A DNA stretch of 64,000 nt from Saccharomonospora xinjiangensis XJ-54 (GCF_000258175.1 NZ_JH636049.1:1140982-1204981), one strand, 5' to 3'; positions 48,254-59,076 are shown, counted from the first letter of the stretch. A program made the numbers and translations. The notes: a model not told the origin generated them from the sequence alone.

Positions 48254-49804
48254 CTACTTCTTCTTCGGCAGCTTGAGCTTCGAAGGGTCGAAGCCCGGCG
48301 GAAGCTCGTTCAGGCCCCCTCCGAGCTGAGAGAGGTCGGGCATACCGCCACCGGCGCCGCCCTGAGGGAAGCCACCGGGGAAGCCTGCGGGGAAGCCGCC
48401 CTGCATCCTGGGCTGCGTCGGTCCCTTGCTCTTGCCCTTCTTGCCCTTCTTGCCCTTCTTGCCCTTGCGCTTCTTCGTGGCGCTCGCGCCCATGCCGAAG
48501 CCGAACCGGCCCGCCATCTGCTGCATCATCTTGCGGGCCTCGAAGAACCGGTTCACCAGGTCGTTGACGTCGCGCACCGTGACACCCGAACCTCGCGCGA
48601 TGCGCTGCCTGCGCGACGCATTGATCATCTTCGGGTTGGCCCGCTCTGCGGGGGTCATGCCCCGGATGATCGCCTGGAGGCGGTCGAGGTGCGCGTCGTC
48701 CACCTGCGCGAGCTGGTCCTTCATTTGCCCCGCGCCGGGAAGCATGCCAAGCAGATTGCCGATGGGGCCCATGCGCCGCACGGCCTGCATCTGTTCGAGG
48801 AAGTCCTCCAGCGTCAGCTCGCCGGTACCGAGCTTCGCTGCGGCCTGCTCCGCCTTCTCCTGATCGAACGCCTGCTCGGCCTGCTCGATCAGCGTGAGCA
48901 TGTCGCCCATCCCGAGGATGCGGCTGGCCATCCTGTCGGGATGGAAGACGTCGAAGTCCTCGAGCTTCTCGCCGTTGGAGGCGAACAGGATGGGCTGGCC
49001 GGTGACGTGCCGGACGGACAGTGCGGCACCACCGCGTGCATCGCCGTCGAGCTTCGTGAGCACGACGCCGGAGAAGCCGACACCGTCGCGGAACGCCTCC
49101 GCCGTGGTGACCGCGTCCTGACCGATCATGGCATCGACGACGAACAGCGTCTCGTCGGGCGTGATCGCGTCGCGGATGTCGGCGGCCTGCCGCATCAGTT
49201 CCTCATCGACACCGAGTCGGCCTGCCGTGTCAACGATCACCACGTCGTGCTGGGCCCTGCGTGCCTCGTCGATCGACCGCCGCGCCACCTCCACGGGGTC
49301 GCCGACGCCGTTGCCGGGCTCGGGCGCGAACGTGGTGACGCCTGCGCGTTCGCCCACCACCTGGAGCTGGGTGACGGCGTTGGGCCGCTGAAGGTCGCAC
49401 GCCACGAGCAGCGGGGCGTGCCCCTGCTTCCTCAGCCACAGCGCGAGCTTTCCGGCCAGCGTCGTCTTACCCGAACCCTGAAGACCCGCCAGCATGATCA
49501 CCGAGGGCGGGTTCTTGGCGAGGTTGATCCTGCGGGTCTCGCCACCGAGGATGGCGACGAGCTCCTCATTGACGATCTTGATGACCTGCTGGGCGGGGTT
49601 GAGCGCCTGCGAGACCTCCGCGCCCTTGGCTCTGTCCTTGACCTGCTTGATGAACTCCCTGACCACGGGCAGAGCGACGTCGGCCTCCAGCAACGCGATC
49701 CGGATCTCCCGGGCTGTCGCGTCGATGTCGGCTTCGGAGAGCTTGCCCTTGCCGCGCAAGTTCTGCAGGACCGACGTGAGCCGGTCGGAGAGTGTGTCGA
49801 ACAC
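48254..49804 (-). CDS. ffh: Signal recognition particle protein Ffh
   Basis: SRP GTPase of 516 residues that targets membrane proteins with FtsY. The N domain begins VFDTLSDRLTSVLQNLRGKG. The G domain has GLQGSGKTTLAGKLALWL near 105, VDTAGRLGVDEEL, and LTKLDGDARGGAALSV. The M domain is rich in Met and Gly. The tail has a lysine-glycine repeat (KGKKGKKGKKGK) and a Gly/Phe/Pro-rich end, longer than in Escherichia coli. GTG 49804 is chosen because GTG 49813 would sit on its own ribosome site. Confidence 0.96.
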   Translation of the reverse strand: MFDTLSDRLTSVLQNLRGKGKLSEADIDATAREIRIALLEADVALPVVREFIKQVKDRAKGAEVSQALNPAQQVIKIVNEELVAILGGETRRINLAKNPPSVIMLAGLQGSGKTTLAGKLALWLRKQGHAPLLVACDLQRPNAVTQLQVVGERAGVTTFAPEPGNGVGDPVEVARRSIDEARRAQHDVVIVDTAGRLGVDEELMRQAADIRDAITPDETLFVVDAMIGQDAVTTAEAFRDGVGFSGVVLTKLDGDARGGAALSVRHVTGQPILFASNGEKLEDFDVFHPDRMASRILGMGDMLTLIEQAEQAFDQEKAEQAAAKLGTGELTLEDFLEQMQAVRRMGPIGNLLGMLPGAGQMKDQLAQVDDAHLDRLQAIIRGMTPAERANPKMINASRRQRIARGSGVTVRDVNDLVNRFFEARKMMQQMAGRFGFGMGASATKKRKGKKGKKGKKGKSKGPTQPRMQGGFPAGFPGGFPQGGAGGGMPDLSQLGGGLNELPPGFDPSKLKLPKKK

Positions 49805-50239
49805 GAGGTGCACGCTCCAGCAGGTCGTGGTTATCCGGACCGGGCCAGGTGTACCGGGGCCCGACCGCGACTCCCAAGGGTAGACGACTCCGGCACCACG
49901 ACGGTCGGCCCGCCCGGCCGGACGCTCCCCCCATTGCGCCCCCCTACCGGCCGGACGTGCCTGCTCGGTGAGCGCTCGCCGGGTCCAGCGACGTCGCGAC
50001 GTTCGCCAGACCCCCAGAACTGGCGACCGCCCGGGTCGGTCGAGCGTCTCACCGAGGTGACTACAGCTTGCCCGTCACGGCGCCGCACCGGCAGCGTGAA
50101 GACACTGAGTAACCGGTGAGTAGTCCTACGCAATCCTTCTCGGGGGTATCCCCCATGCCTCGTTGACCCACCCGCCCGCGTCGCGGGGAAGGCCGGGGCG
50201 AACGGCGGAGACTCGCCCTCGGCACGACCATCCCTCGCG
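49805..50239. other. Gap between ffh and glnB without a gene
   Basis: 435 bases with no protein-like frame. Related actinobacteria carry glnD (PII uridylyl/adenylyltransferase, more than 2 kb) at this place, and no trace of it is visible. The stretch should hold the ffh promoter. No clear terminator for glnB was found. Confidence 0.6.
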
Positions 50240-51900
<1,661 letters not shown>

Positions 51901-52149
51901 GTCGCCTCCTCGCTGCCGTGCGTCCTCCGCGACGTTCCGCGCGTCCCACCGCTCTCACTGAGGCTCGGTCAGTGGTGAGCCCCGGGGGGACGCCCGCGGA
52001 TCGCGGTTCGGGCACGAGCATGGAAGCGGCACGTTGCGCCGGAACGCTTCCGGTGTTGCGGCGGTGTGAACCCGGCCGTGCCGCGCGTAACGGCCACGTT
52101 TCCCACCGGGGCTTCTCGCCCCGCGCCTGCGGCGTGGTCGAATAGGCCC

Positions 52150-53016
52150 ATGCCCCCGACCCCTTCTCCCGCGCTCCCCGCTCCACCCGACGAGGTCGTG
52201 GCCGCGCTGCGGTGTTCGGTGTGTGGCGACGCGCTGGCTCGGGATCACCGCATCCTGCGCTGCGCGCGGGGGCACACGTTCGATCTGGCTCGCCAGGGCT
52301 ACGTGAACCTTTTGCACGCCAAGGTTCCGAAGGGCACGAAGGGCACAGCCGACACGGCGGAGATGGTGGCTGCCAGGGAGGAATTCCTGCACGCCGGTTT
52401 CTACGCTCCACTGGCCGACGCGCTCGCGGAGAGGGCGTCGGGCCGCCTCGTGATCGACGCGGGCGCCGGCACGGGTTACTACCTCGCCCGCGTCCTCAAC
52501 GCGCTGCCCCACGCGGACGGACTCGCGCTCGACGTGTCCGCGCCCGCGCTGAAAAGGGCGGCCCGCGCCCATCCGAGGCTCGGCGCGGCGGTGTGGAACC
52601 TGTGGCAGCCGTGGCCGGTGCGCACCGCCGTGGCCGACCTCGTGATCAACGTCTTCGCTCCCCGCAACGCGGCCGAATTCCACCGCGTGCTCGTCCCCGG
52701 TGGACGGTTGGTGGTGGCGGGGCCGGGGCGAGGACACCTCGCCGAACTGGTCGAAGAACTCGGGTTGCTCGACGTCGGCGCCGACAAGTCCGAGCGCCTC
52801 GACAGCGCGCTGGACGGCACGTTCACGCTCGTGGAACGCGCAACCCTTTCGGACACGGTGTCCCTACCCGCCGAGGACGTCCGGCGTGCCGTTCTGATGG
52901 GCCCCAATGCCCACCACCTGCATCGCGACGGTCTCGGCGAGCGGCTCGCCGCCGTCACGAAACCGATGCGCATCACCACTTCGTTCGTCGTGTCCGTCTT
53001 CGAGAAGAGGGGGTGA
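52150..53016 (+). CDS. RlmA-like 23S rRNA guanine-N1 methyltransferase
   Basis: A 288-residue methyltransferase with an N-terminal zinc ribbon (LRCSVCGDALARDHRILRCA then RGHTFDLARQGYVNLL), as in RlmA enzymes that methylate G745 or G748 of 23S rRNA. The SAM motif is VIDAGAGTGYYLARVLNAL near 100, then LALDVSAPALKRAAR and NVFAPRNAAEFHRVLVPGG. In actinomycetes the G748 version can give tylosin resistance; the specificity here is not known. ATG 52150 is taken; upstream codons are non-conserved and the start may be near leaderless. Confidence 0.87.
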   Translation: MPPTPSPALPAPPDEVVAALRCSVCGDALARDHRILRCARGHTFDLARQGYVNLLHAKVPKGTKGTADTAEMVAAREEFLHAGFYAPLADALAERASGRLVIDAGAGTGYYLARVLNALPHADGLALDVSAPALKRAARAHPRLGAAVWNLWQPWPVRTAVADLVINVFAPRNAAEFHRVLVPGGRLVVAGPGRGHLAELVEELGLLDVGADKSERLDSALDGTFTLVERATLSDTVSLPAEDVRRAVLMGPNAHHLHRDGLGERLAAVTKPMRITTSFVVSVFEKRG

Positions 53017-53023
53017 GCCACCG

Positions 53024-53698
53024 GTGGAACTGCCTGCCACCGCGCTCGCGGACCCCGCATGGGTGGCCGAGGACCTGCGCAGGGCACGACACCTGCACGG
53101 CAGCGCCTCCCCCACCGTGCTGAGCACCATCCGGTGGTACTCGGCGTCGTCGGTGCTCGTAGCTCCCGCCCTCGAACCCTGGGTGCACATCGGTGTGGCG
53201 CGTGACCCGGCCCTGGAGGCCGTGACGTTGGACGTGACCGCTGACGGCCGGTTCCTCGACGCCCACTCAGCGAGAACCCTGCGGGGCGGCGTCGCCGATC
53301 TCGGCACTGCGCTGGCGGTCACGGTGAACGCCGCGGTCACCGCGTTCGCACACGCCGGTGGCGCGTCGCCGCGAGCGTTGTGGGCCGTGGCCGTGGACTC
53401 GATCGCGAACCGGCTGCTCTGGACGGCGGCCACCGCAGGCAAGCCGGACTCGGCACCCCTGCTGGCCGACGAGCTGGCCGACCACATGAAACACGCCGCC
53501 GGTGGCCTGCCCGGCTGCGTCTGGAACGGCTCGCCGCTCCCGAGGTTCGTCACGGTAGGTGATCGGCTGGTGGTGCGACGTTCGTCGTGCTGCCTGCTCT
53601 ACGAGGCCCCCACCTCACAGGCGGACAAGTGCGCGAGCTGCCCTCGACAAACCCCTGCCCAGCGAGAACAACGGTTGCGTCTGCTCCTCGGCCCCTGA
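53024..53698 (+). CDS. FhuF-like (2Fe-2S)-binding protein
   Basis: A 224-residue protein ending in the FhuF C-terminal cluster motif, with CC in RRSSCCLLYEAP and CXXC in DKCASCPRQ. The N-terminal part (DPAWVAEDLRRARHLHG, PTVLSTIRWYSASSVLVAPA) also fits the ferric-iron reductase family used in siderophore iron release. No siderophore genes are close. GTG 53024 is eight bases after the RlmA-like gene, so the two are co-transcribed. Confidence 0.8.
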   Translation: MELPATALADPAWVAEDLRRARHLHGSASPTVLSTIRWYSASSVLVAPALEPWVHIGVARDPALEAVTLDVTADGRFLDAHSARTLRGGVADLGTALAVTVNAAVTAFAHAGGASPRALWAVAVDSIANRLLWTAATAGKPDSAPLLADELADHMKHAAGGLPGCVWNGSPLPRFVTVGDRLVVRRSSCCLLYEAPTSQADKCASCPRQTPAQREQRLRLLLGP

Positions 53699-53845
53699 TC
53701 GCCACCGAGCCTGCCGATCGGTGGCCGTAGACAGGTCTTTGTGCCCTGCTCGGAGCCGCCCTTCGTGACGCATTGTCGATGTCGAAGCCTCGGCACGCAT
53801 CGCGGTGACTCCGAGGAAAGGCGACAACGCAAGGGATACGAGCCG

Positions 53846-54283
53846 GTGACACACCCACGGTCCGCGAAGGCGATGACCGCTCCCGTCGAGATGCGGGAGC
53901 TGAGCGAGGTCGAATGCCTCGATCTGCTGAGAACCGAACCCATCGGGCGGCTCGTCTTCACCGAGAAGGCGCTGCCTGCCATCCGCCCGGTGAATTACGT
54001 GCTCGACGGGCGCGACGTCATCATCAGGGCGACGGGGGACTCCTGGGCGAGCCGGGTCGCGGGCGCGGTCGTGGCGTTCGAGGTTGACCGCATCGACGGC
54101 GCGAGTCACACGGGGTGGAGCGTCGTGCTGCTCGGCACCGCGACGATCATCACCGATGTTGACACGCTGGTCAGGGTTTCGGACTTCCACAGCAGACCGT
54201 GGGCACCCGGGCACCGCGACCGTTTCCTGCGCATCCGGGCGGGCAGGCTCACCGGGCGGCGGTTGTCGCTGCTGCCCGCCTGA
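53846..54283 (+). CDS. Pyridoxamine 5'-phosphate oxidase-like flavin-binding protein
   Basis: A 145-residue split-barrel protein: EMRELSEVECLDLLRTEPIG, RLVFTEKALPAIRPVNYVLD, and VAFEVDRIDGASHTGWSVVL are the usual family strands. Ligands in this group are FMN, F420 or haem. The catalytic role is unknown. GTG 53846 is chosen (AAGGGA upstream); ATG 53873 is an alternative. Confidence 0.85.
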   Translation: MTHPRSAKAMTAPVEMRELSEVECLDLLRTEPIGRLVFTEKALPAIRPVNYVLDGRDVIIRATGDSWASRVAGAVVAFEVDRIDGASHTGWSVVLLGTATIITDVDTLVRVSDFHSRPWAPGHRDRFLRIRAGRLTGRRLSLLPA

Positions 54284-54304
54284 ACTCCGCCATGTGAACT
54301 CCGC

Positions 54305-55066
54305 TCAGACGAACGACTGGACCGACACGCCCGCCTCGGTGAGCGCCTTGCGAACCCGGCGGGCCAGGTCCACGGCACCGGGCGTGTCACCGTGGACGCA
54401 CAGCGACCGGGGTCGCAGGGACAGCGCGCTGCCGTCCACGGCATGCACGGCACCCTCGACCGCCATGCGCACGCTGCGCTCGACGACGAGGTCGGGATCA
54501 CGCACCACGGCGTGCGGCTCGCGACGAGAGACCAGCCTGCCGTCCGGGGTGTAGGCGCGATCGGCGAACGATTCCAGCACCACGGACAGTCCCGCGGCCT
54601 CAGCCTGTTTCACCAGCTCAGACCCCGGCAGACCGAGGAGGGGAAGCTCGGGGTTGTAGCGGCGGACCGCCTCGACCACGGCGGCGGCCTGCTCGACGTG
54701 GGAGACCACGGCGTTGTAGAGGGCGCCGTGTGGCTTCACGTAGCGCACGGACGAGCCCGCGACGCGGGCGAAGCCGTCGAGGGCACCGATCTGGTAGATG
54801 ACGTCGTTGGCCAGGTCGTGCGGGTCCATGTCGATGAACCGGCGGCCGAACCCGGCAAGGTCCCGGTAGCCGACCTGCGCCCCGATCGTGACGCCGCGCT
54901 CGGCCGCGTGTTCGGTGACCCTGCGCAGTACGCTCGGGTCACCCGCGTGAAAGCCGCACGCGATGTTGGCGCTGGTCACGACATCGAGAAGCGCCTCGTC
55001 GTCGCCGAGAGGCCAGGCGCCGAAGCCTTCACCGAGATCACTGTTGAGGTCGATCACCACGTCCAC
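54305..55066 (-). CDS. pxpA: 5-oxoprolinase subunit A (LamB/YcsF family)
   Basis: A 253-residue LamB/YcsF protein. [71 protein letters not shown] and [15 protein letters not shown] are standard. PxpA with PxpB and PxpC hydrolyses 5-oxoproline to glutamate using ATP. The pxpB and pxpC genes are not adjacent. The start among several GTG codons (55066, 55060, 55057) cannot be fixed. Confidence 0.92.
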   Translation of the reverse strand: MDVVIDLNSDLGEGFGAWPLGDDEALLDVVTSANIACGFHAGDPSVLRRVTEHAAERGVTIGAQVGYRDLAGFGRRFIDMDPHDLANDVIYQIGALDGFARVAGSSVRYVKPHGALYNAVVSHVEQAAAVVEAVRRYNPELPLLGLPGSELVKQAEAAGLSVVLESFADRAYTPDGRLVSRREPHAVVRDPDLVVERSVRMAVEGAVHAVDGSALSLRPRSLCVHGDTPGAVDLARRVRKALTEAGVSVQSFV

Positions 55067-55301
55067 GTCCGACAGGGTAGTCGCGTTCGGGATCACCGTG
55101 GATGGCCCACGTCGGGCAAATCGGCTCTGCCATGCCGTTTCTTTTCTAGCGGTTCGACACCGTGATTCAGCGACAGCGCAGAGCGGCAACGACCCAGCCG
55201 TCGAGGCCGACGACTACTCCGACGGCGCGACGACGTCCGTCCACTCCTCATCCGGCAACTCACCAAACCAGCGACCACAAGATCCACCAGTCATGCCCTA
55301 G

Positions 55302-55986
55302 TGCCTGTCCTCAAAGGGTGTGTTGGTGGTCTGGTTTGATCTTGTTTTGTGGTGCGTAGGCATGAGTTGACGGATGAGCAGTGGGCCGTGGTGGAGCCGT
55401 TGTTGCCGGTTTCGGGGGTCAGGGGGCGCCCGCCGCAGGCACCGTGTCCACACAGGGGGCGAGCGGATTCTGCGGCGGACAGACCGAGCCAGATGATCAT
55501 GCTATCGGCCGCTCTCGGGGCGGGCCCACCACCAAGATTCATCTGGCCTGCGACGGCCATGGCAGGCCGATCTCGGTCGTTCTCACCGGCGGTAACGTCA
55601 ATGACTGCACGGTGTTCACCCAGGTCATGGCAGGTGTCAGGTTCGGCCGTAGCGGGCCGGGCCGACCCAGCACCCGGCCAGCGCGGGTGATCGCGGACAA
55701 GGGCTACAGCTCCCGCGCCATCCGCGCCTATCTGCGCCGCCGGCACATTCCCGCGACGATTCCCGAACGACGAGACCAGCAGACCCATCGTCGGCGCCGG
55801 GGCCGCACCGGCGGCCGCCCACCAGCCTTCGACCGGGCCACCTACCGCCGCCGCAACACCGTCGAACGCTGCTTCCAACGCCTCAAACAGTTCCGCGCCA
55901 TCGCCACCCGCTACGACAAAACAGCCCTGTCCTACCAAGCAATGATCGACCTCGCCACCCTCACCCTCTGGCTTTGAGGACAGGCC
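55302..55986 (+). mobile_element. Internally deleted IS5-type insertion sequence
   Basis: A 685-base element. The left end TGCCTGTCCTCAAAG and the right end CTTTGAGGACAGGCC are inverted repeats with one mismatch at the outermost base. CTAG flanks both ends (55298-55301 and 55987-55990), as expected for a target duplication of IS5 relatives of the IS427 group. The transposase inside lacks its middle, so the element cannot move by itself but may still be mobilised in trans. The intact ends suggest recent arrival or recent deletion. Confidence 0.8.
55349..55977 (+). pseudogene. IS5-type transposase, internal deletion
   Basis: The N-terminal frame reads VRRHELTDEQWAVVEPLLPV and SGVRGRPPQ, then protein sense stops near 55440. 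It resumes in another frame near 55462 with TEPDDHAIGRSRGGPTTKIH, LTGGNVNDC, VIADKGYSSRAIRAYLRRR (second Asp of the DDE triad) and RRRNTVERCFQRLKQFRAIA (Glu). The missing part would contain the helical linker and the first catalytic Asp (usually in a DST motif). The product would be inactive. Confidence 0.82.
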
Positions 55987-56027
55987 CTAGGAGCATCGGC
56001 TTGCCGTGACCGCTGCCCGACCACTTC

Positions 56028-56453
56028 TCAGTTCGGCTGGGGCGGGGTCGGGTCGTCGATCTCGATAGTGCTGCCTGTGCCCCGCAGCACGACTTCCGAG
56101 GAGAAGTGCCCCTCTCCCATCAACCGCCCGGTGGTGCCCTTCATCTGGACGACCTCCCGGTCGCGCATGAACACCAGGATGTTGCCCTCGGTGTCGAACC
56201 CGTACTCGGATTCTGGTAGCGGCGCGCCGACCTCGCGCTCGACCCACTCCTCGGTGTGTGGGCCGATGATGATGTGCACGGTGGTCCACTCCCCTGGCAC
56301 CAGATCCTTGAGTGGTGTGCTCTTCTGGCTACTGCGCAGCTCGCGTACTTGCTCGGCGAACTTCTCGTCGTACTCCATCGACCCACCTTCTTCTCCCGAG
56401 CCACATCCGATGAGCGTGGCAAGCAGAACGAACACCAATCCAACGACTCGCAT
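56028..56453 (-). CDS. Small lipoprotein of unknown function
   Basis: About 141 residues. A short signal (MRVVGLVFVLLATLIGC) ends in the lipobox LIGC, then GSGEEGGS linker and a soluble domain with GEWTTVHIIIGPHTEEWVER, YGFDTEGNILVFMRDREV and EGHFSSEVVLRGTGSTIEID. No family was recognised. ATG 56453 with GGGATCTTTG upstream gives the clean signal; ATG 56465 is possible. It follows the DUF6973 remnant directly, so the two may once have been a pair, such as a toxin-like protein and its partner. This is inference. Confidence 0.72.
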   Translation of the reverse strand: MRVVGLVFVLLATLIGCGSGEEGGSMEYDEKFAEQVRELRSSQKSTPLKDLVPGEWTTVHIIIGPHTEEWVEREVGAPLPESEYGFDTEGNILVFMRDREVVQMKGTTGRLMGEGHFSSEVVLRGTGSTIEIDDPTPPQPN

Positions 56454-56465
56454 CAAAGATCCCAT

Positions 56466-56980
56466 TCAGTAACCACGTTCCGGGTAGGCCGAGGGGTCCT
56501 CCGGTGTGGTGTGCCCTCTGCGCTCCGGATTGTCGGTGGGCCATTCTTTTCCGGGGCCGGTGTCCCTGGTCTGGCCGAAATCGAGCTGATCACTGCGCAC
56601 CAGCTTGTCGTCTTGACTGATGACGACCATCTCCCCGTCGCGTACGGCTTGCTCGACGAGCGAAGCCAACTCGTCAGGGCTCGCGTCGGGGTTCTCCATC
56701 GCGATGCGCCTGCCGACCTCATGGTTGTGCAAATCCATGGCCACCGGCGTGGGGTGGCTGGCCGGGTTGCCCTCGTGCGCGGTGGCGAACTCCGCCGCCC
56801 AATCCTCGCCATAACGCTGGGCCATGCGGGCGTTCCAGTAGGCGTGCCGGAACGCGTCGGCGTGTCCGTCGGTGCCGCCTTGGCCTTCGTTCTACCCCGG
56901 CCGCCATACGGTCTCGCGTAGTTGGAGGGATTGCCGTCGGAGTGGCGGTTGATCCAGGAGAGTCCGCCGAGGCCGAGGTG
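56466..56980 (-). pseudogene. DUF6973-type domain protein, 5' frameshifted and truncated
   Basis: The main frame contains TDGHADAFRHAYWNARMAQR, DWAAEFATAHEGNPASHPTP, AMDLHNHEVGRRIAMENPDA and ends PSAYPERGY. This is the DUF6973 domain, seen in wall-associated and polymorphic-toxin-like proteins. A TAG stop stands 23 codons before the domain start methionine, but sense continues in a neighbouring frame: LGLGGLSWINRHSDGNPSNY then ARPYGGRG. One base change near 56890 separates the two. No start codon or leader is left. The piece abuts a helicase remnant. Confidence 0.6.
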
Positions 56981-56984
56981 ATGT

Positions 56985-57240
56985 TGGCTCGGGGAAATCG
57001 TCGGCGATGCGGACGCTGGGCCACTGGCGGCCTTTGGCCTTGTGGACGGTTAAGACGGTGACCTCGGCCGCGATTTCGTTAGACAATGAGGACAGAGTGT
57101 CGAGGACGGCGTCCGACCAGACCGCCGAGGCCCGCGAGGTCCGCACCGGTCTCCGCTACGTGCTCGAGGTATTTGACCGCCGCCGCCCGACGAGCCTCAC
57201 CGTGTTCGACCCGTCGCCACCGAATTCCGGATACAACCGG
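56985..57240 (-). pseudogene. UvrD-type helicase fragment
   Basis: Two frames together read RWRRVEHGEARRAAAVKYLE (near 57200), then after a shift LDTLSSLSNEIAAEVTVLTV, HKAKGRQWPSVRIADDFPEP. The HKAKG-QW-SVRIADDF run is motif V of a UvrD/Rep-like helicase subgroup common in actinobacteria. All upstream and downstream motifs are missing. This is a leftover of a gene broken by rearrangement. Confidence 0.6.
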
Positions 57241-57392
57241 CGGCGTCGGCGACACGACTTCGGTGGGTAACCGATCGTTGGGGCCGTGGTCGTCACCGGC
57301 CACAACGGCCGGACCACCCGCGCCGCGAGGCCCGTCACACGGCGGTGCCCCGGCCTGCACCGGAACCGGCGCGACCGGGGCACGGGATCGCC

Positions 57393-58967
57393 TCAGCTGA
57401 TGCGCTCGTACGCGGGCAGGGTCAGGAAGTCGGCGAACTGCTCGGCGAGCGCCACCTGCTCGAACAGCTCGACCGAAGGGGCGAGCAAATCAGCGGGGAT
57501 GACGTCGGTGAGTTCGCCGCGCACCTCACCGAGCACCGAGCGCACGAGGCCGGCCGTGACCTTCTCGCCGGTGTCGAGTTCCACTTCGTTGCGAACCCAC
57601 TGCCACACCTGCGAGCGCGAGATCTCGGCTGTCGCCGCGTCCTCCATGAGGTTGTGGATGGCCGCCGCGCCGTTGCCGCCGAGCCAGGAGGCGATGTAGC
57701 GCACGCCGACGTCCACGGCCTGCCGCAGGCCCTCCTTGGTGGCACGGCCCTCGGTGGCGGCGACGTCAAGAAGCTCGTCGGCCGTCACGGAGACGTCGTC
57801 GCGCAGGCGGTCGAGCTGGTTGGGCTTGTCGCCGAGGACCTTGTCGAACTCCTCCTTGCACAGGGCCACCATGCCGGGGTGGGCCACCCATGAGCCGTCG
57901 AACCCGTCCCTGGCCTCGCGAGCCTTGTCGTCACGGACCTTGGCGAACGCCTTCTCGTTCACCTCGGGGTCCTTGCTCGGGATAAACGCGGCCATCCCGC
58001 CGATCGCGAACGCGCCACGCCGGTGGCAGGTGCTCACGAGCAGTTCCGTGTAGGCCCTCATGAACGGCGCGGTCATGGTGACGCTGTTGCGGTCGGGCAG
58101 CGTGAACTTCTCACCCGCGTCGCGGAAGTACTTGATGACGCTGAACAGGTAGTCCCAGCGCCCCGCGTTGAGGCCGGAGGCGTGCTCACGCAGCTCGTAG
58201 AGGATCTCCTCCATCTCGAAGGCGGCAGGGATCGTCTCGATCAGCACCGTGGCGCGGACGGTGCCGTGCTCGATGCCGAGCGTCTTCTCGGCGTGGGTGA
58301 AGACGTCGTTCCACAGCCTCGCCTCGAGGTGGCTCTCCATCTTCGGCAGGTAGAAGTAGGGGCCCGCGCCCCGGGCCAGCAGTTCCTTCGCGTTGTGGAA
58401 GAAGTACAGCCCGAAGTCCACGAGCGCGCCCACGCCCTTGCGGCCGTCGAAGGTGATGTTGCGCTCGTCGAGGTGCCAGCCCCGGGGCCGCACGACGATC
58501 GTGGCGTGCTCGACATCGTCGCGCAGCCGATACTGCTTCGTGCCCGTGTCCAGCTCGATGGTCTTCCGAACGGCGTCGTACAGGTTGACCTGGCCCGACA
58601 CGACATTGGCCCAGTGGGGCGTGTTGGCGTCCTCCAGGTCGGCCAACCACACCTTCGCGCCCGAGTTCAGCGCGTTGATGGTCATCTTGCGGTCGGTGGG
58701 ACCGGTGATCTCCACCCTGCGGTCACGCAGCGCGGGCGGAGCCTCCGCGACCTTCCACTCGGACTCGCGGACCTCGCGGGTCTCGGGAAGGAAGTCGAGC
58801 CTGCCCGTTCGCTTGGCCTCCTCGCGACGCCGCACTCGCGCCGCGAGCAACTCGTCCCGCGTGGCCGCGAAAGCGGAGTGGAGCCCGGCGACGAACTCCA
58901 GCGCCTCGTCCGTCAGGATTTCCTCGCCACGCTCGACAGCGGCGCCGAGCACGCGCACATCAGACAT
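57393..58967 (-). CDS. aceB: Malate synthase A
   Basis: Glyoxylate-shunt enzyme condensing glyoxylate and acetyl-CoA, 524 residues. KVWLADLEDANTPHWANVVS, YFYLPKMESHLEARLWNDVF, VLIETIPAAFEMEEILYELR, HASGLNAGRWDYLFSVIKYF and DGSWVAHPGMVALCKEEFDK are family motifs with the metal and substrate residues. ATG 58967 has GGGGTG upstream. Isocitrate lyase is not in the window. It is divergent from an IclR regulator, which probably controls it. Confidence 0.96.
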   Translation of the reverse strand: MSDVRVLGAAVERGEEILTDEALEFVAGLHSAFAATRDELLAARVRRREEAKRTGRLDFLPETREVRESEWKVAEAPPALRDRRVEITGPTDRKMTINALNSGAKVWLADLEDANTPHWANVVSGQVNLYDAVRKTIELDTGTKQYRLRDDVEHATIVVRPRGWHLDERNITFDGRKGVGALVDFGLYFFHNAKELLARGAGPYFYLPKMESHLEARLWNDVFTHAEKTLGIEHGTVRATVLIETIPAAFEMEEILYELREHASGLNAGRWDYLFSVIKYFRDAGEKFTLPDRNSVTMTAPFMRAYTELLVSTCHRRGAFAIGGMAAFIPSKDPEVNEKAFAKVRDDKAREARDGFDGSWVAHPGMVALCKEEFDKVLGDKPNQLDRLRDDVSVTADELLDVAATEGRATKEGLRQAVDVGVRYIASWLGGNGAAAIHNLMEDAATAEISRSQVWQWVRNEVELDTGEKVTAGLVRSVLGEVRGELTDVIPADLLAPSVELFEQVALAEQFADFLTLPAYERIS

Positions 58968-59047
58968 CGAAACACCCCAAACATCCATACCCGGAGGACA
59001 CGCGAACTGCAGAACAGTCACCACGGTCAAGATCTTCTGTATCTCGG

Positions 59048-59076
59048 ACTATAGTTTCTACATTGCGGAACCTCAA
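59048..59076 (-). promoter_or_regulatory. Sigma-70-type promoter of aceB with possible IclR operator
   Basis: On the minus strand TTGAGG (59076-59071) and TATAGT (59053-59048) are separated by exactly 17 bases, the best housekeeping-type promoter seen in the window. The spacer contains TTCCGCAATGTAGAAAC, with TTC/GAA inverted ends that could bind the divergent IclR-family regulator. TATAGT also reads on the plus strand at 59050-59055 and could serve the regulator gene. The leader to aceB is about 75 bases. Confidence 0.6.

Noticed and set aside
51901..52149. GlnR binding site upstream of amtB
   Set aside because: Only a loose match (CAAC then GAAGC with wrong spacing) was found, so it is not reported as a site.
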